Position numbers and translations under genes: made by a program. Source: Lyngbya sp. CCAP 1446/10 (GTDB lineage: Bacteria > Cyanobacteriota > Cyanobacteriia > Cyanobacteriales > Microcoleaceae). From it: a stretch of DNA of 36,018 nt. Below the pieces are notes generated by a model, which had not been told where the DNA came from, searched no databases, and saw only the letters and a list, made by a program, of their open reading frames with translations. The number at the start of each line of letters is the position of its first letter. The first letter of the stretch is position 1. Positions 15,810 to 24,774 of the stretch are shown here, piece by piece. The DNA lies in NCBI RefSeq assembly GCF_026130175.1, contig NZ_JAIGNI010000060.1, positions 1-36,018 of the forward strand, read 5' to 3'.

Positions 15810-16470
15810 GTTGAATGTAAAAATTTTATCTGGATCAATGATAGCTGTTTTATTGGCGATCGGCTTTCACATCGGATTAATTTCGAGTCCCGATGCTGCT
15901 GTAGCGCGTGTAGGTGCAAATAAGCTGGGGGAAGTGGCGAATGCTGCGATAAAAGCTCCTTCTGCAAGTTTAGCAATTAGCGATCGCACAATTGGCGAAG
16001 CAAAAATCGGCATGACTTTCGGACAACTCAAGCAGGCTTTGGGTTCCACAGCCCAGTTTCAGGTAGAGTCTCCTTTTATGGTAGACTTTGATGCAGTGGC
16101 GATTAGTCGATCGGGCAAAGTGCAGTATCGGATTATCTATGCTGCCGGTACAAAGCTCAAAGATACCGATGTTATTGAACTTTTGATGACTGAAAACGCC
16201 AATTATAAAACTGTTCAGGGCGTAGGGCCGGGAATGACATTGAAACAAGCCGAGGCAATTTACGGCAAAGCTACATTATCTTATAACACAGACAATGAAT
16301 CCAGAGAAGGAGTTGTCTTTGCCAAACAACCGACTCGAAAAATTATGTTTGTTCCCAAGGCTGAGGGAAAACAATTTGCCGGGGTTTATGGTGCTGGGAA
16401 AGGTGGATTTTATCAGACTAATAAGTATCAGCCGAATGCTGCGATTAAGTCCGTGATGGTGCGGAAGTAG
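15808..16470 (+). CDS. Secreted protein with two SmpA/OmlA-like repeats, function unknown
   Basis: 220 residues. A signal peptide is likely (SGSMIAVLLAIGFHIGLIS, with cleavage near Ala30-Ala34), placing it in the periplasm or outside. Two similar units follow: IGMTFGQLKQALG near residue 70 and VGPGMTLKQAEAIYGK near residue 140. Each resembles the start of the SmpA/BLIP-like fold (GMT, then an amphipathic helix, then LG or YG). The Gly-rich carboxyl end has no recognised motif. AGGAGA lies seven bases before the ATG, supporting this start. The start codon overlaps that of the divergent membrane protein gene, so promoters must lie within neighbouring coding sequence. Confidence 0.75.
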   Translation: MLNVKILSGSMIAVLLAIGFHIGLISSPDAAVARVGANKLGEVANAAIKAPSASLAISDRTIGEAKIGMTFGQLKQALGSTAQFQVESPFMVDFDAVAISRSGKVQYRIIYAAGTKLKDTDVIELLMTENANYKTVQGVGPGMTLKQAEAIYGKATLSYNTDNESREGVVFAKQPTRKIMFVPKAEGKQFAGVYGAGKGGFYQTNKYQPNAAIKSVMVRK

Positions 16471-16480
16471 ACTGATCATT

Positions 16481-16554
16481 CCCAGAAACCGGGTTTCTTG
16501 CGAGATACCTCGCCACCCAACCTAAATTATCCGAAAAATCAGGTTTCTGACACC
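16481..16554. repeat. Palindromic dispersed element, copy 1
   Basis: The element contains AGAAACCGGGTTTCT (16484-16498), then GCGAG-ATAC-CTCGC, then accCAACCTAAATTATCCGA and an aggtttct end. Closely related copies lie at 18592-18632 and 18640-18707. It sits between convergent genes and may act as a two-way terminator. Confidence 0.85.
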
Positions 16555-16558
16555 AAAA

Positions 16559-17251
16559 TTAAGGATTATTGGTATTTACTTCCAAATACTCTTGATTGTC
16601 AAGATAAGTTTTAATATTCTCCAGTATTTGACGTAGATACTCTATGACTTCATTCTTAATCTCTAAAAGTTGCTGAATACTCTTATCTCGCCCCACATCC
16701 TCAAAAGACTTAACTCCGTGGGCTAAGTCGTTTCTATTCCTTTTAACAACTACAAGATTTTGCCCGTTTTTTGTCTGCTCAGCTTTTGTTTTACATGAAA
16801 AACCGTATTTTTCTGCTATTTCTTTAATCAACTTAGCATCCACATTCCCTGAAAATAGTTCTTCGCGTTCAAATGTAGCTGTGATGATGTCTGTAGATAT
16901 TTGGTTAATTTGTAAATGAATTTTCTTAGGAGAACGGTTTTTAAGATTTTGAAGAACAATCATTTTGATTTCTGGTTTGAGTCGATCGAAAGAGATTGCT
17001 TGAGCTTTTAATTCATCAAATATGGCTTCAATGGCATTTCGCATAGTGGATTCAACTAAGTTATACAATAACAAAAAACCATTAGCTTTAAGAGTTTTTG
17101 CTAACTCAGAATTAAGACTTTGTATTGTGTCGTTGCCAGCACTATCGGCTACTGCTAATTTAGTAGTTTGTTTGATCAAACCCTCTAGAAAAATGAAGTA
17201 ATCATTTACCTCATTGGCGCGTGTATTGAAATCTAAGAGTACAGTGTTCAT
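16559..17251 (-). CDS. HEPN-domain protein of the MAE_28990/MAE_18760 type (putative RNase toxin)
   Basis: 230 residues, mostly helical. The carboxyl part contains RNDLAHG (173-179), an R-x4-H motif with Arg173 and His178, the catalytic signature of HEPN ribonucleases. The amino half has the helix LLLYNLVESTMRNAIEAIF (61-79), typical of the MAE_28990 subgroup. Known HEPN proteins cleave RNA in toxin-antitoxin, abortive infection and restriction systems; activity here is inferred. The start codon lies two bases after the stop of the DUF262 gene, so the pair is co-translated, with DUF262 first. This fixed pairing suggests a two-component defence or conflict module rather than a housekeeping role. 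Confidence 0.75.
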   Translation of the reverse strand: MNTVLLDFNTRANEVNDYFIFLEGLIKQTTKLAVADSAGNDTIQSLNSELAKTLKANGFLLLYNLVESTMRNAIEAIFDELKAQAISFDRLKPEIKMIVLQNLKNRSPKKIHLQINQISTDIITATFEREELFSGNVDAKLIKEIAEKYGFSCKTKAEQTKNGQNLVVVKRNRNDLAHGVKSFEDVGRDKSIQQLLEIKNEVIEYLRQILENIKTYLDNQEYLEVNTNNP

Positions 17252-17253
17252 CT

Positions 17254-18336
17254 TTAGCCTAGGAGTCGATCGCGGACATATTCAATGCGTAAAACTACTT
17301 TATTTTTAGAACTGCTGGCATCAGATTTCGTGCAATTCTTAAACTCTTTTGAAGTTAGCAATTCTGTTGACTTTAGTTCAAGATTGCTTCTTTCTCTCAA
17401 AGCAAGAGCAACACCTACAGCCAGAGACTCAAATTTAATCCGAGTTGTTGTTCTCGCGCCATTTTTACCTTGGCGAAATCCTTGAGGAAAATATTTTTCT
17501 ACAAAGTTTAGCATTGACTCGAATTCTGCCCGCATTGTTTCGCGATCGAATTCCTTGTCGTCATTTACTTGCTTCAGATAGTCATCAAGAAATTTGTTTA
17601 TCTTGCTATTAAAATTGTTATAGTTGTTTAAAAATGCAAAAAAACGCAACACAAATTCTTGCGGTTCGCGGCTGCGAATAGCAGACTCAGAAAAAGCGCA
17701 TAATTTTCGGAACTGCTCATGTTTAGATAGTTCCTCAATCAGTTCAAGAAACGGGCCTGGCAGTATGCCTCTGCGCTTTTCCATCTCGTTGAGATCGACG
17801 CTACCTGTATTAATGCGTTCAAATAAATCTCTTCGCGTTTCTTCATTTGCACTTTCAGTTAATTGAATCATCCGAAGTGTAGTGCGGTTGAAGCGCCTCT
17901 GACGTGCCAGGGGCAAATCAGCAAACTTAAATCCATTTAAAGTCTGTATTTTCTTTAATTCTGTCAAGGTTAATTCGTTATTGATAAATCTAGTTAGAGT
18001 CCGAATGCGTTGTGTACCATCTATTATTTCTAAACGGGCTTCATCGTTTTCATCCTCATGGATGTCAGCAACAAAAATATAAGGTATTGGCAGCCCCAAA
18101 ATTATAGACTCAATAAACTTTGACTGCCTTGCTTCATCCCAAGCCATTTCTCGTTGGTAGTCGGGGATGAACAACTCATTGGTATCATCATCCTTTCCTT
18201 CCATATATTTTTGAACGAGTATTTCGACTGGATACTCTTTGGTATCATAATTAACTAGCTGCTGCTTGTCGCGGATTTCGGCTTCAGCAGCATCAACTTT
18301 TTTGTGTTGCTCGGTAATTTCTAGTTTCGATCGCAT
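17254..18336 (-). CDS. DUF262 domain protein (ParB/GmrSD-N-like)
   Basis: 360 residues. The DUF262 fold, related to ParB and to the amino domain of GmrS/GmrD type IV restriction proteins, is recognised by IPDYQREMAWDEARQSKFI (57-75), GLPIPYIFV (81-89), the IIDGTQR nucleotide-site motif (104-110), and FERINTG near residue 174. The rest is helical. No HNH (DUF1524) nuclease domain follows; instead the next gene encodes a HEPN protein, which probably supplies the effector activity. The first 30 residues are a charged helix. No strong ribosome binding site is visible. Related DUF262 proteins use NTP binding to sense or restrict foreign DNA; that role here is an inference. Confidence 0.8.
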   Translation of the reverse strand: MRSKLEITEQHKKVDAAEAEIRDKQQLVNYDTKEYPVEILVQKYMEGKDDDTNELFIPDYQREMAWDEARQSKFIESIILGLPIPYIFVADIHEDENDEARLEIIDGTQRIRTLTRFINNELTLTELKKIQTLNGFKFADLPLARQRRFNRTTLRMIQLTESANEETRRDLFERINTGSVDLNEMEKRRGILPGPFLELIEELSKHEQFRKLCAFSESAIRSREPQEFVLRFFAFLNNYNNFNSKINKFLDDYLKQVNDDKEFDRETMRAEFESMLNFVEKYFPQGFRQGKNGARTTTRIKFESLAVGVALALRERSNLELKSTELLTSKEFKNCTKSDASSSKNKVVLRIEYVRDRLLG

Positions 18337-18727
18337 ATTCTTAAATAATAATCGGGTATTGCTGAGCGAATAGATCTATCGGTACTGTAATTTTACCCTA
18401 AAACTGTGGGATTGAGCTCGTACAAGCGATCGCACTTATCGACAAAAGTGCGATCGCCCATATTGAACCAACTCAAAACAGCAGCAAAATTACAGTTTAT
18501 ACGCTGGCGAGGGCATTGGCAGAGTGGCCTAACTTGGCTAAATGATTGCTGTCTCCGCTTAAATCGAAGACAACCTCACACTCTCGCCACGCAACCTAAA
18601 TTATCCGAAAAACCCGGTTTCTAAGACTTTGCACAATTCCCAGAAACCGGGTTTCTGGCGAGATATCTCGCCACGCAACCTAAATAATCAGAGAAACCCG
18701 GTTTCTTCTACTTTGCCGCAACTCCAA
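18337..18727. other. Intergenic region between clpB and the DUF262 gene
   Basis: No gene is supported. The left part has HIP1 sites (gcgatcgc near 18427, gtgcgatcgccc near 18450). The right part holds two copies of the AGAAACC/GGTTTCT palindromic element. A tRNA-like stretch near 18515-18560 does not form a cloverleaf. Confidence 0.6.
18592..18707. repeat. Palindromic dispersed element, copies 2 and 3
   Basis: A partial copy (18592-18632) and a full copy (18640-18707) share CTCGCCACgCAACCTAAATw with 16481-16554. The full copy contains CCAGAAACCGGGTTTCTGG (18640-18658) and the perfect palindrome GGCGAGATATCTCGCC (18657-18672). It lies downstream of clpB and could serve as its terminator. Confidence 0.85.
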
Positions 18728-21343
18728 TTATTTAGCAGTCACCAACTGGGCCGGCAGCCGCTTAAACGCCAACCTTTCATTCTCGATATCCACAAAAATC
18801 GTATCGCCATCCACAAAATCTCCCCGCAAAATACCCTTCGCCATTTGCGTTTCCAACTCGCGTTGAATTCCCCGCTTCAGTGGCCGCGCACCGTACACCG
18901 GATCGTAACCAATTTCTGCCAAGAAGTCGATCGCCGATTCCGACAAGTTCAGAGACATTTTGCGATCGGCCAACCGTTTTTCCAAACGCTTGACTTGCAG
19001 CAGCACAATTTGCCGCAATTCCACCTTACTCAAACCGTGGAAAATAATCATCTCATCAATCCGGTTCAAGAATTCCGGGCGGAAAGTTCCCCGCATCGCC
19101 TCCATCACCCGACTCCGCATTAGTTCGTTATCTCCCGCCACATCCAAGATGTATTGAGAGCCCACATTCGATGTCATAATAATCACAGAATTCTTAAAGT
19201 CTACCGTGTGACCTTGAGCATCAGTAACGCGGCCGTCATCCAAAATTTGCAACATGATATTGAAGACATCCGGGTGCGCTTTCTCGATTTCATCAAACAG
19301 AATTACCGAATAGGGACGGCGGCGCACAGCCTCAGTTAATTGTCCGCCTTCGTCGTAGCCGACGTATCCCGGAGGCGCACCGATTAACCGCGAAACTGCG
19401 TGTTTCTCCATGTATTCCGACATATCAATGCGGACGATCGCCTCTTCGGTGTCAAACAGGTATGATGCTAATGCTTTCGCCAACTCGGTTTTACCTACGC
19501 CTGTGGGGCCGAGGAAGATAAAACTCGCCACCGGACGGTTGGGATCGGCTAAACCCGCGCGCGATCGCTGAATGGCATCTGCAACCGCCGTCACCGCTTC
19601 ATCCTGTCCAATTACCCGTTTGTGCAGTTCATCTTCCAACTGCAAAAGTTTCTGCATTTCCGATTCAACTAACTTGCTGATCGGAATTCCCGTCCACTTA
19701 GAAATAATCTCGGCAATGTCAGATTCCGTGACTTCTTCCCTGAGTAAAGTTTTACCTGTAATCTGACTTGCTGTCAGTTTAGCTTCCGCTTCTTTCAGTT
19801 GTTTTTGCAACTCGGTTAACTTGCTATATTTCAACTCAGCAGCGCGGTTAAGGTCATATTTTAATTCAGCTTGTTGAATTTCAATGTTAACCTTGTCAAT
19901 CTGTTCTTTAATGTTTTGAATGCTGCCGATGACACCTTTTTCTGATTGCCATTGGGCATTCAAACCGCTTTGCTGTTCCTTGAGATTTCCCAAGTCTTTT
20001 TCCAGTCTTTCCAAACGGTCGATCGATGCAGCATTACTTTCTTTTTGCAGCGACAGTCTTTCCATTTCTAGCTGCAAAACCTTGCGATCGATTTCATCGA
20101 GTTCTTCCGGCTTGGAGGTGATCTCCATTTTCAGTTTAGCCGCAGCTTCGTCCATTAAGTCGATCGCTTTATCGGGAAGGAAGCGATCGCTAATATATCG
20201 AGTTGACAAAGTAGCCGCCGCCACTAACGCATTGTCAGAAATTTTCACACCGTGGTGAACTTCGTAGCGTTCCTTCAAGCCCCGCAAAATCGAAATAGTA
20301 TCTTCAACGGTTGGTTGGTCAACATAAACTTGTTGGAAACGGCGTTCTAAGGCCGCATCTTTTTCGAGATATTTGCGGTATTCGTCGAGAGTTGTAGCGC
20401 CGATACAGCGCAATTCTCCCCTCGCTAACATGGGTTTGAGCAAGTTGCCGGCATCCATCGAGCCTTGAGTCGCGCCGGCACCGACAACGGTGTGAATTTC
20501 ATCGATAAATAGGATGACTTTGCCGTTGCTGTCCATAACTTCTTTGAGCACGGCTTTCAAGCGTTCTTCAAATTCTCCCCGGAATTTTGCACCGGCAATT
20601 AACGCGCCCATATCTAAGCTAATTAATTGTCTGTCTTTGAGAGATTGCGGCACATCTCCGGTGATAATTCGCTGGGCGAGTCCTTCGGCGATCGCAGTTT
20701 TACCAACTCCCGGTTCCCCGATTAATACGGGGTTGTTTTTGGTGCGGCGGCTCAATATTTGAATCGTGCGACGGATTTCGTCATCTCGTCCGATGACTGG
20801 ATCGAGTTTGCCTTGACGCGCAGCTTCTGTCAAATCTCGGCCGTATTTTTCCAGCGCTTCATATTTGCCTTCTGGATTTTGATCGGTCACTTTGTTGTTC
20901 CCCCGGACTTGGGTAATGATATCTTTGAGCTTGGCTTCATCTAGTTTAAATTCTTGCAGTAGATTTTTGCCGAAGCGATCGTCCTTAACGTAACCTAGGA
21001 TCAAATGCTCGATCGAGATAAATTCATCGCCGTACTCTTTACGATAAGCTTCAGCCCTGTCTAGCAGGGTATCCAGGGAACGGCCGAGATAAACGTTGCC
21101 GCCAGTTCCAGTGATTTTGGGCTGGCGACTGATAAACTCATCTGTGCGATCGCGCAATTTGGCGATCGTCACTCCAGCTTTGTTAAATAAACTGCTCGCA
21201 AGTCCCGATTCTTGTTCCAGCAAAGCTTTCATCAAATGTTCGCTTTCTAGCTGCTGCTGCTGGGCTGCTTTGACAACTTCTGGGGTGCGTGCGAGGGCTT
21301 CCCAGGCTTTTTCCGTAAATTGGTTTGGATTATTCGGTTGCAT
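18728..21343 (-). CDS. clpB: ATP-dependent disaggregase ClpB
   Basis: 871 residues, full length for ClpB. This hexameric AAA+ chaperone threads aggregated proteins through its pore together with DnaK/DnaJ. Domain order: Clp amino domain (1-145), first ATPase domain with Walker A GEPGVGKT (about 208), the long M-domain coiled coil (about 410-530, [26 protein letters not shown]), then the second ATPase domain with GPTGVGKT (about 610) and the [20 protein letters not shown] region. The M domain distinguishes it from ClpC and ClpA. It is transcribed alone. No CIRCE inverted repeat is seen upstream. Codon use looks like that of its neighbours. Confidence 0.97.
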   Translation of the reverse strand: MQPNNPNQFTEKAWEALARTPEVVKAAQQQQLESEHLMKALLEQESGLASSLFNKAGVTIAKLRDRTDEFISRQPKITGTGGNVYLGRSLDTLLDRAEAYRKEYGDEFISIEHLILGYVKDDRFGKNLLQEFKLDEAKLKDIITQVRGNNKVTDQNPEGKYEALEKYGRDLTEAARQGKLDPVIGRDDEIRRTIQILSRRTKNNPVLIGEPGVGKTAIAEGLAQRIITGDVPQSLKDRQLISLDMGALIAGAKFRGEFEERLKAVLKEVMDSNGKVILFIDEIHTVVGAGATQGSMDAGNLLKPMLARGELRCIGATTLDEYRKYLEKDAALERRFQQVYVDQPTVEDTISILRGLKERYEVHHGVKISDNALVAAATLSTRYISDRFLPDKAIDLMDEAAAKLKMEITSKPEELDEIDRKVLQLEMERLSLQKESNAASIDRLERLEKDLGNLKEQQSGLNAQWQSEKGVIGSIQNIKEQIDKVNIEIQQAELKYDLNRAAELKYSKLTELQKQLKEAEAKLTASQITGKTLLREEVTESDIAEIISKWTGIPISKLVESEMQKLLQLEDELHKRVIGQDEAVTAVADAIQRSRAGLADPNRPVASFIFLGPTGVGKTELAKALASYLFDTEEAIVRIDMSEYMEKHAVSRLIGAPPGYVGYDEGGQLTEAVRRRPYSVILFDEIEKAHPDVFNIMLQILDDGRVTDAQGHTVDFKNSVIIMTSNVGSQYILDVAGDNELMRSRVMEAMRGTFRPEFLNRIDEMIIFHGLSKVELRQIVLLQVKRLEKRLADRKMSLNLSESAIDFLAEIGYDPVYGARPLKRGIQRELETQMAKGILRGDFVDGDTIFVDIENERLAFKRLPAQLVTAK

Positions 21344-21538
21344 AAATTTTAATTCCCTGAATTCAAAGCGATCTATACTTTAGAGGCAATTGCTTAATTG
21401 CCCGTATAATCGTCATTGTACGAAGTTACGGACGGGGAGCGGATCGGTGTTCCCCTATATTGAGATAGGTATATCCGTCATGTGTCGCAGTCCCTCGCAA
21501 GCAAAAGGTAAACTGTCACGCCTAAAAGTTGCACTTTG

Positions 21539-21787
21539 ATGAATTACCCAGTTGAGTTTAAGCCGAAAGCGATCAAAGATTTACAATCTTTGCCAGCGGA
21601 GGTACAAAGCCGAGTTTTGACTAAAATTGAGTTAATCCAAAATAATTTGACGGGGGATGTGAAACGCTTAACAAACTATACGCCAGAATATCGGCTGCGG
21701 GTAGGAGATTACCGAGTTTTATTTGAAATTGAGGAAGATATTTTGGTGATCTACCGCGTCAAACATCGCAAAGATGCTTACACTTAA
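21539..21787 (+). CDS. RelE/ParE family toxin
   Basis: 82 residues with the RelE/ParE fold pattern: VEFKPKAIKDLQSLPAEVQ, then VKRLTNYTPEYRLRVGDYRVLFEI, and a IYRVKHRKDAY end. RelE-type members cleave mRNA at the ribosome and ParE-type members poison gyrase; which applies is not determined here. I chose the ATG at 21539; a TTG three bases upstream is the alternative. The antitoxin gene follows 19 bases after the stop, the toxin-first order also seen in HigBA-like modules. Confidence 0.85.
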   Translation: MNYPVEFKPKAIKDLQSLPAEVQSRVLTKIELIQNNLTGDVKRLTNYTPEYRLRVGDYRVLFEIEEDILVIYRVKHRKDAYT

Positions 21788-21806
21788 ACGCCTGGAGGAA
21801 ATATCT

Positions 21807-22013
21807 ATGATTCCATTACATCCTGAGTTTATCACCAAAAACGGCAAAAAAGAATTTGCAGTGATACCTTATGAAGAATTTGAAGCACTCCAAGAATTAA
21901 TTGCTGACATAGAAGATTTGATTGATTTGAGGGCCGCCAAAGAGGAAGACGCAAATCAGCCTTCTATGCCTTTAGCAGAAGTGAAGAAAATGTTAGGATT
22001 ACTCAATAATTAA
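21807..22013 (+). CDS. Antitoxin partner of the RelE/ParE toxin (Phd/YefM-like)
   Basis: 68 residues from the ATG at 21807, which has a strong GGAGGAAA ribosome binding site (21794-21801). A frame starting at 21774 would overlap the toxin gene but lacks such a site. The sequence MIPLHPEFITKNGKKEFAVI followed by PYEEFEALQELIADIEDLID has the strand-then-helix layout of Phd/YefM-like antitoxins. The acidic carboxyl part (AKEEDANQPSM) presumably wraps the toxin. Such antitoxins usually repress their own operon. The family assignment rests on layout and context more than on a diagnostic motif. Confidence 0.8.
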   Translation: MIPLHPEFITKNGKKEFAVIPYEEFEALQELIADIEDLIDLRAAKEEDANQPSMPLAEVKKMLGLLNN

Positions 22014-22086
22014 TCCGTAGAATTATGGCAAAAGTCGCAAACTATTTTAAGTAATTGAGCGGATATGATATAACTCCTAACTACTG

Positions 22087-22163
22087 TCAACTATCAACTG
22101 TCAACTATCAACTGTCAACTGTCAACTGTCAACTGTCAACTGTCAACTGTCAACTGTCAACTG
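22087..22163. repeat. 11-unit TCAACTG/TCAACTA heptamer array
   Basis: Eleven tandem units, mostly TCAACTG with two TCAACTA, end three bases before the stop codon of the minus-strand histidine kinase gene. Confidence 0.95.
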
Positions 22164-22166
22164 TTT

Positions 22167-23912
22167 TCATGCTTGCATCACCACACGTTCCGGGAGACTG
22201 ACAATAAAAGTTGAGCCTTTCCCGTCCTCGCTTTCGACACTAATTTCGCCACCGAGAATTTGACACAAGCGCTGGCTAATTGTCAATCCCAAACCCGTGC
22301 CTCCATACTTCTTGGTAGTCGAAGCATCAGCTTGAGTAAAAGGCTTGAATATCTGCTCTAATTGCTCGTTAGTCATGCCAATGCCTGTATCCCTGACTCG
22401 AAAAATCAAAACTTGAGAATTGTAGTTTGAACCAGAGTTAAAATCTTTATTTTTCTTTCTTTTCGTCTGTTTAACTTTTTCATTTTTAATTCTTTCCACC
22501 TCGATAGTAATCACCCCTTTTTCAGTAAATTTGGCAGCATTGCTGAGCAAGTTTAGGAGAATTTGCCGCACTTTCGGTTGGTCGGCGTACATTGTGCCGA
22601 GTTCGCCTTGGATTTTCAGCGCTAAAGCATTGCCTTTTTTCTCTACTAGCGGTTGAGCCGTAGTCATCACTTCTTCAATCATTGTCGCTACGTCGAAGTT
22701 TTCCAAATAAAGCGTGACGTGCCCAGCTTCTATTTTGGAAATGTCGAGGATGTCGCTGATCATGTCGAGCAAATGTTTGCCTGCGATTTGAATTTTTTCT
22801 AAGTCGGGGAGAAAATCTTCGGAACCGGAATCTTGAGCATCTTCTTGCAGCATTTCGCTGTAGTTGATGATGGCATTGAGGGGAGTACGCAGTTCGTGGC
22901 TCATGTTGGCGAGAAATGCACTTTTCGAGCGGTTGGCAGCTTCGGCTGCTATTTTTGCTTCCTGTAAGTCTTCTGTGTATTCCGCTACTCTTTGGATCAG
23001 TTCGTTAAGGGAAGTTGCTAGCATTCCCACTTCGTCGGAAGTGGTAACGGGTACTTGCAGGTCAAAGTTTGATTCTTCTGTCACTCGCTGAGCGATGAGG
23101 GTGGTGGCTTGTAGTGGTCGGGCGATCGCCCTGCTGGTGTATATTGCAAGTAAGGTGGCGATACCCGCCGATACCAACAGAGAACCAACCAGAATCAGAG
23201 TTCCGAGTTGTTCAGCTTTCTCGTAGGTTCTAAATGCCTTGTCTGCTTTGTCCCGAAAATTGCCAGCGAGTTTGGCTGAATCCTGCGAAAACTGTTCGAG
23301 TTTAAAAGCATTGCTCCCAGTGGCCAAATTATACAAGTTCCGCTGGAATAGCTGCCGCTGCTGCAGATTCAAACCAGATAACTTCGCATTCCCCAGCAGT
23401 TTCTGGACTTGTTGGAAGTAAGCTTCTACTGTCTTGCTGTTGGCTTTGGCGAACTCTTGAATCTCTTGGTAATCTTTGGCAACATCGGAATTAGTAGTCG
23501 GTGGCTGGCTTTGCAGTTGTTCTAGCTGTCCGCTCATCTGAGCAACACGAGTCAGAAAATCCGATCGTTCGCGATCGAAAATTTGCGGTTGTCCCATCAG
23601 ATTCAGCAGCAAGAGCTGCTGAATTCTGACTTCCTGCGCGGTATTATTCAGATTGGTCAGGATTTCGGCTTTATCTCGGTCGATCGCCAGTTTTTCTCTA
23701 ACTTGCTGCTTATGATAGGATTCTACTCCCCGTCCCGTCACAGCACCCAAAATCGCAATACCAATGACCAAGGCGTATCCGCAGCCGATTTTCTGCCGGA
23801 TACCCAAGCGACCCAACAGACTTTTAAAACCTATTGGAGGATGGTTCTGGGGTTGATTTTTCGAGGCTAAGGTTGAAGACATGGGGAATTTACTCGTCAC
23901 CCTGAGAGGCAT
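22167..23912 (-). CDS. Membrane sensor histidine kinase (HAMP-HisKA-HATPase)
   Basis: 581 residues. Transmembrane helices at about 43-62 and 237-258 flank a helical extracytoplasmic sensor of about 170 residues rich in Gln and Leu. Next come HAMP (259-312), a HisKA domain with SHELRTPLN (His339 is the phosphorylated residue), and a HATPase domain with the N box (LLNLLSNAAKF), DTGIGM (508-513) and GGTGLGL (537-543). An unusual basic, Asn/Ser-rich insertion (about 473-499) interrupts the ATPase domain between two strands. No receiver domain is attached, and no response regulator gene is adjacent, so its partner is elsewhere. Met11 (23882) is an alternative start. The signal is unknown. Confidence 0.9.
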   Translation of the reverse strand: MPLRVTSKFPMSSTLASKNQPQNHPPIGFKSLLGRLGIRQKIGCGYALVIGIAILGAVTGRGVESYHKQQVREKLAIDRDKAEILTNLNNTAQEVRIQQLLLLNLMGQPQIFDRERSDFLTRVAQMSGQLEQLQSQPPTTNSDVAKDYQEIQEFAKANSKTVEAYFQQVQKLLGNAKLSGLNLQQRQLFQRNLYNLATGSNAFKLEQFSQDSAKLAGNFRDKADKAFRTYEKAEQLGTLILVGSLLVSAGIATLLAIYTSRAIARPLQATTLIAQRVTEESNFDLQVPVTTSDEVGMLATSLNELIQRVAEYTEDLQEAKIAAEAANRSKSAFLANMSHELRTPLNAIINYSEMLQEDAQDSGSEDFLPDLEKIQIAGKHLLDMISDILDISKIEAGHVTLYLENFDVATMIEEVMTTAQPLVEKKGNALALKIQGELGTMYADQPKVRQILLNLLSNAAKFTEKGVITIEVERIKNEKVKQTKRKKNKDFNSGSNYNSQVLIFRVRDTGIGMTNEQLEQIFKPFTQADASTTKKYGGTGLGLTISQRLCQILGGEISVESEDGKGSTFIVSLPERVVMQA

Positions 23913-24141
23913 TATCTATATTCTAATTGATGCCTGCGTGAGGGTAAATAAAGTTATGACTTTAAACCAAAATTCGGCAATTATGGGGTCTGTGCAGGGT
24001 TCCACAGCTCGATCTGCTTGACAGTTGGGAAGAGTTATGGTTAACAAATTATAAGTGGCGGGTTATAAGTTGCAAGTTACGAGTTAGATTTTTGATTCAA
24101 GACTCAACTTAACTTGCAACCCACAACTTATCGGTGTTCCT

Positions 24142-24663
24142 CTACTGGCAAAGTTGAAATTGTGCTATCTTAGCAGGAAGTTTTGAAGCATTAGGTACGC
24201 TAGCAGAGGTAGAAACGAAGATTCCCATCCCGAAACTGCAACCCTCTGCGTTGTTGCATTCCCCAGGCTTGGCAGTCAGTTGATATTCGCCTTGGGATGG
24301 AGGAGTAAAAGATATTGTCACGAGTTCACCTGTCTTTTGACTCGCTGCAATTTGTTGACCGCTGGCATCTGTGAGAGTTAGGTTTAAATCTTTGCAGTTG
24401 CCGTCGCAAGTAGCAACAAAAGTATACTCTATATCAGGATGCAGCGTTGCTCTAAAAGGAGATGACACTTGCTTGCGAACTTGGGCTAGCAACGGCACAA
24501 ATACTAACTTTTGACCGTTGCCTTTCCGCTGCTCAACTTCTGTTTTTAAGCGACAAACAACCGTTTTTTGGTCATTGGTTAGTTCTTGAGCAATAGCATT
24601 GCCTGCGATTGCAGTACCGAGGAGTAGGGCAATGCCCGAAATAACTAAATGTTTGATCTTCAT
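24142..24663 (-). CDS. Secreted protein of unknown function
   Basis: 173 residues with a clear signal peptide (VISGIALLLGTAIAGNAIAQ, cleavage probably after AIAQ or AQE). The mature part has a beta-rich pattern (YTFVATCDGNCKDLNLTLTD, then GQQIAASQKTGELVTISFTP, then GEYQLTAKPGEC) resembling the carboxyl pre-peptidase or jelly-roll-like domains of secreted proteins. It has five cysteines, which may form disulfides. It follows the thermonuclease gene on the same strand with a 111-base gap, so the two may share a transcript. No function can be assigned. Confidence 0.7.
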   Translation of the reverse strand: MKIKHLVISGIALLLGTAIAGNAIAQELTNDQKTVVCRLKTEVEQRKGNGQKLVFVPLLAQVRKQVSSPFRATLHPDIEYTFVATCDGNCKDLNLTLTDASGQQIAASQKTGELVTISFTPPSQGEYQLTAKPGECNNAEGCSFGMGIFVSTSASVPNASKLPAKIAQFQLCQ

Positions 24664-24774
24664 TGATGTCCCGTAAAATTAATTTTGGGTGATTGCAATA
24701 GACCGCTTTTGTCAGCAGTCGATTGATTTATCTGGAGCCTATCACATTTGTTGACTAAAGTTTTAAGTTTTAAA

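Noticed and set aside
18515..18560. A ggcagagtggcctaa stretch resembling the D-arm of a serine or leucine tRNA
   Set aside because: No acceptor stem, anticodon arm or T-arm can be formed around it.
21344..21538. Possible CIRCE heat-shock operator upstream of clpB
   Set aside because: No TTAGCACTC-N9-GAGTGCTAA-like inverted repeat is present in the interval.
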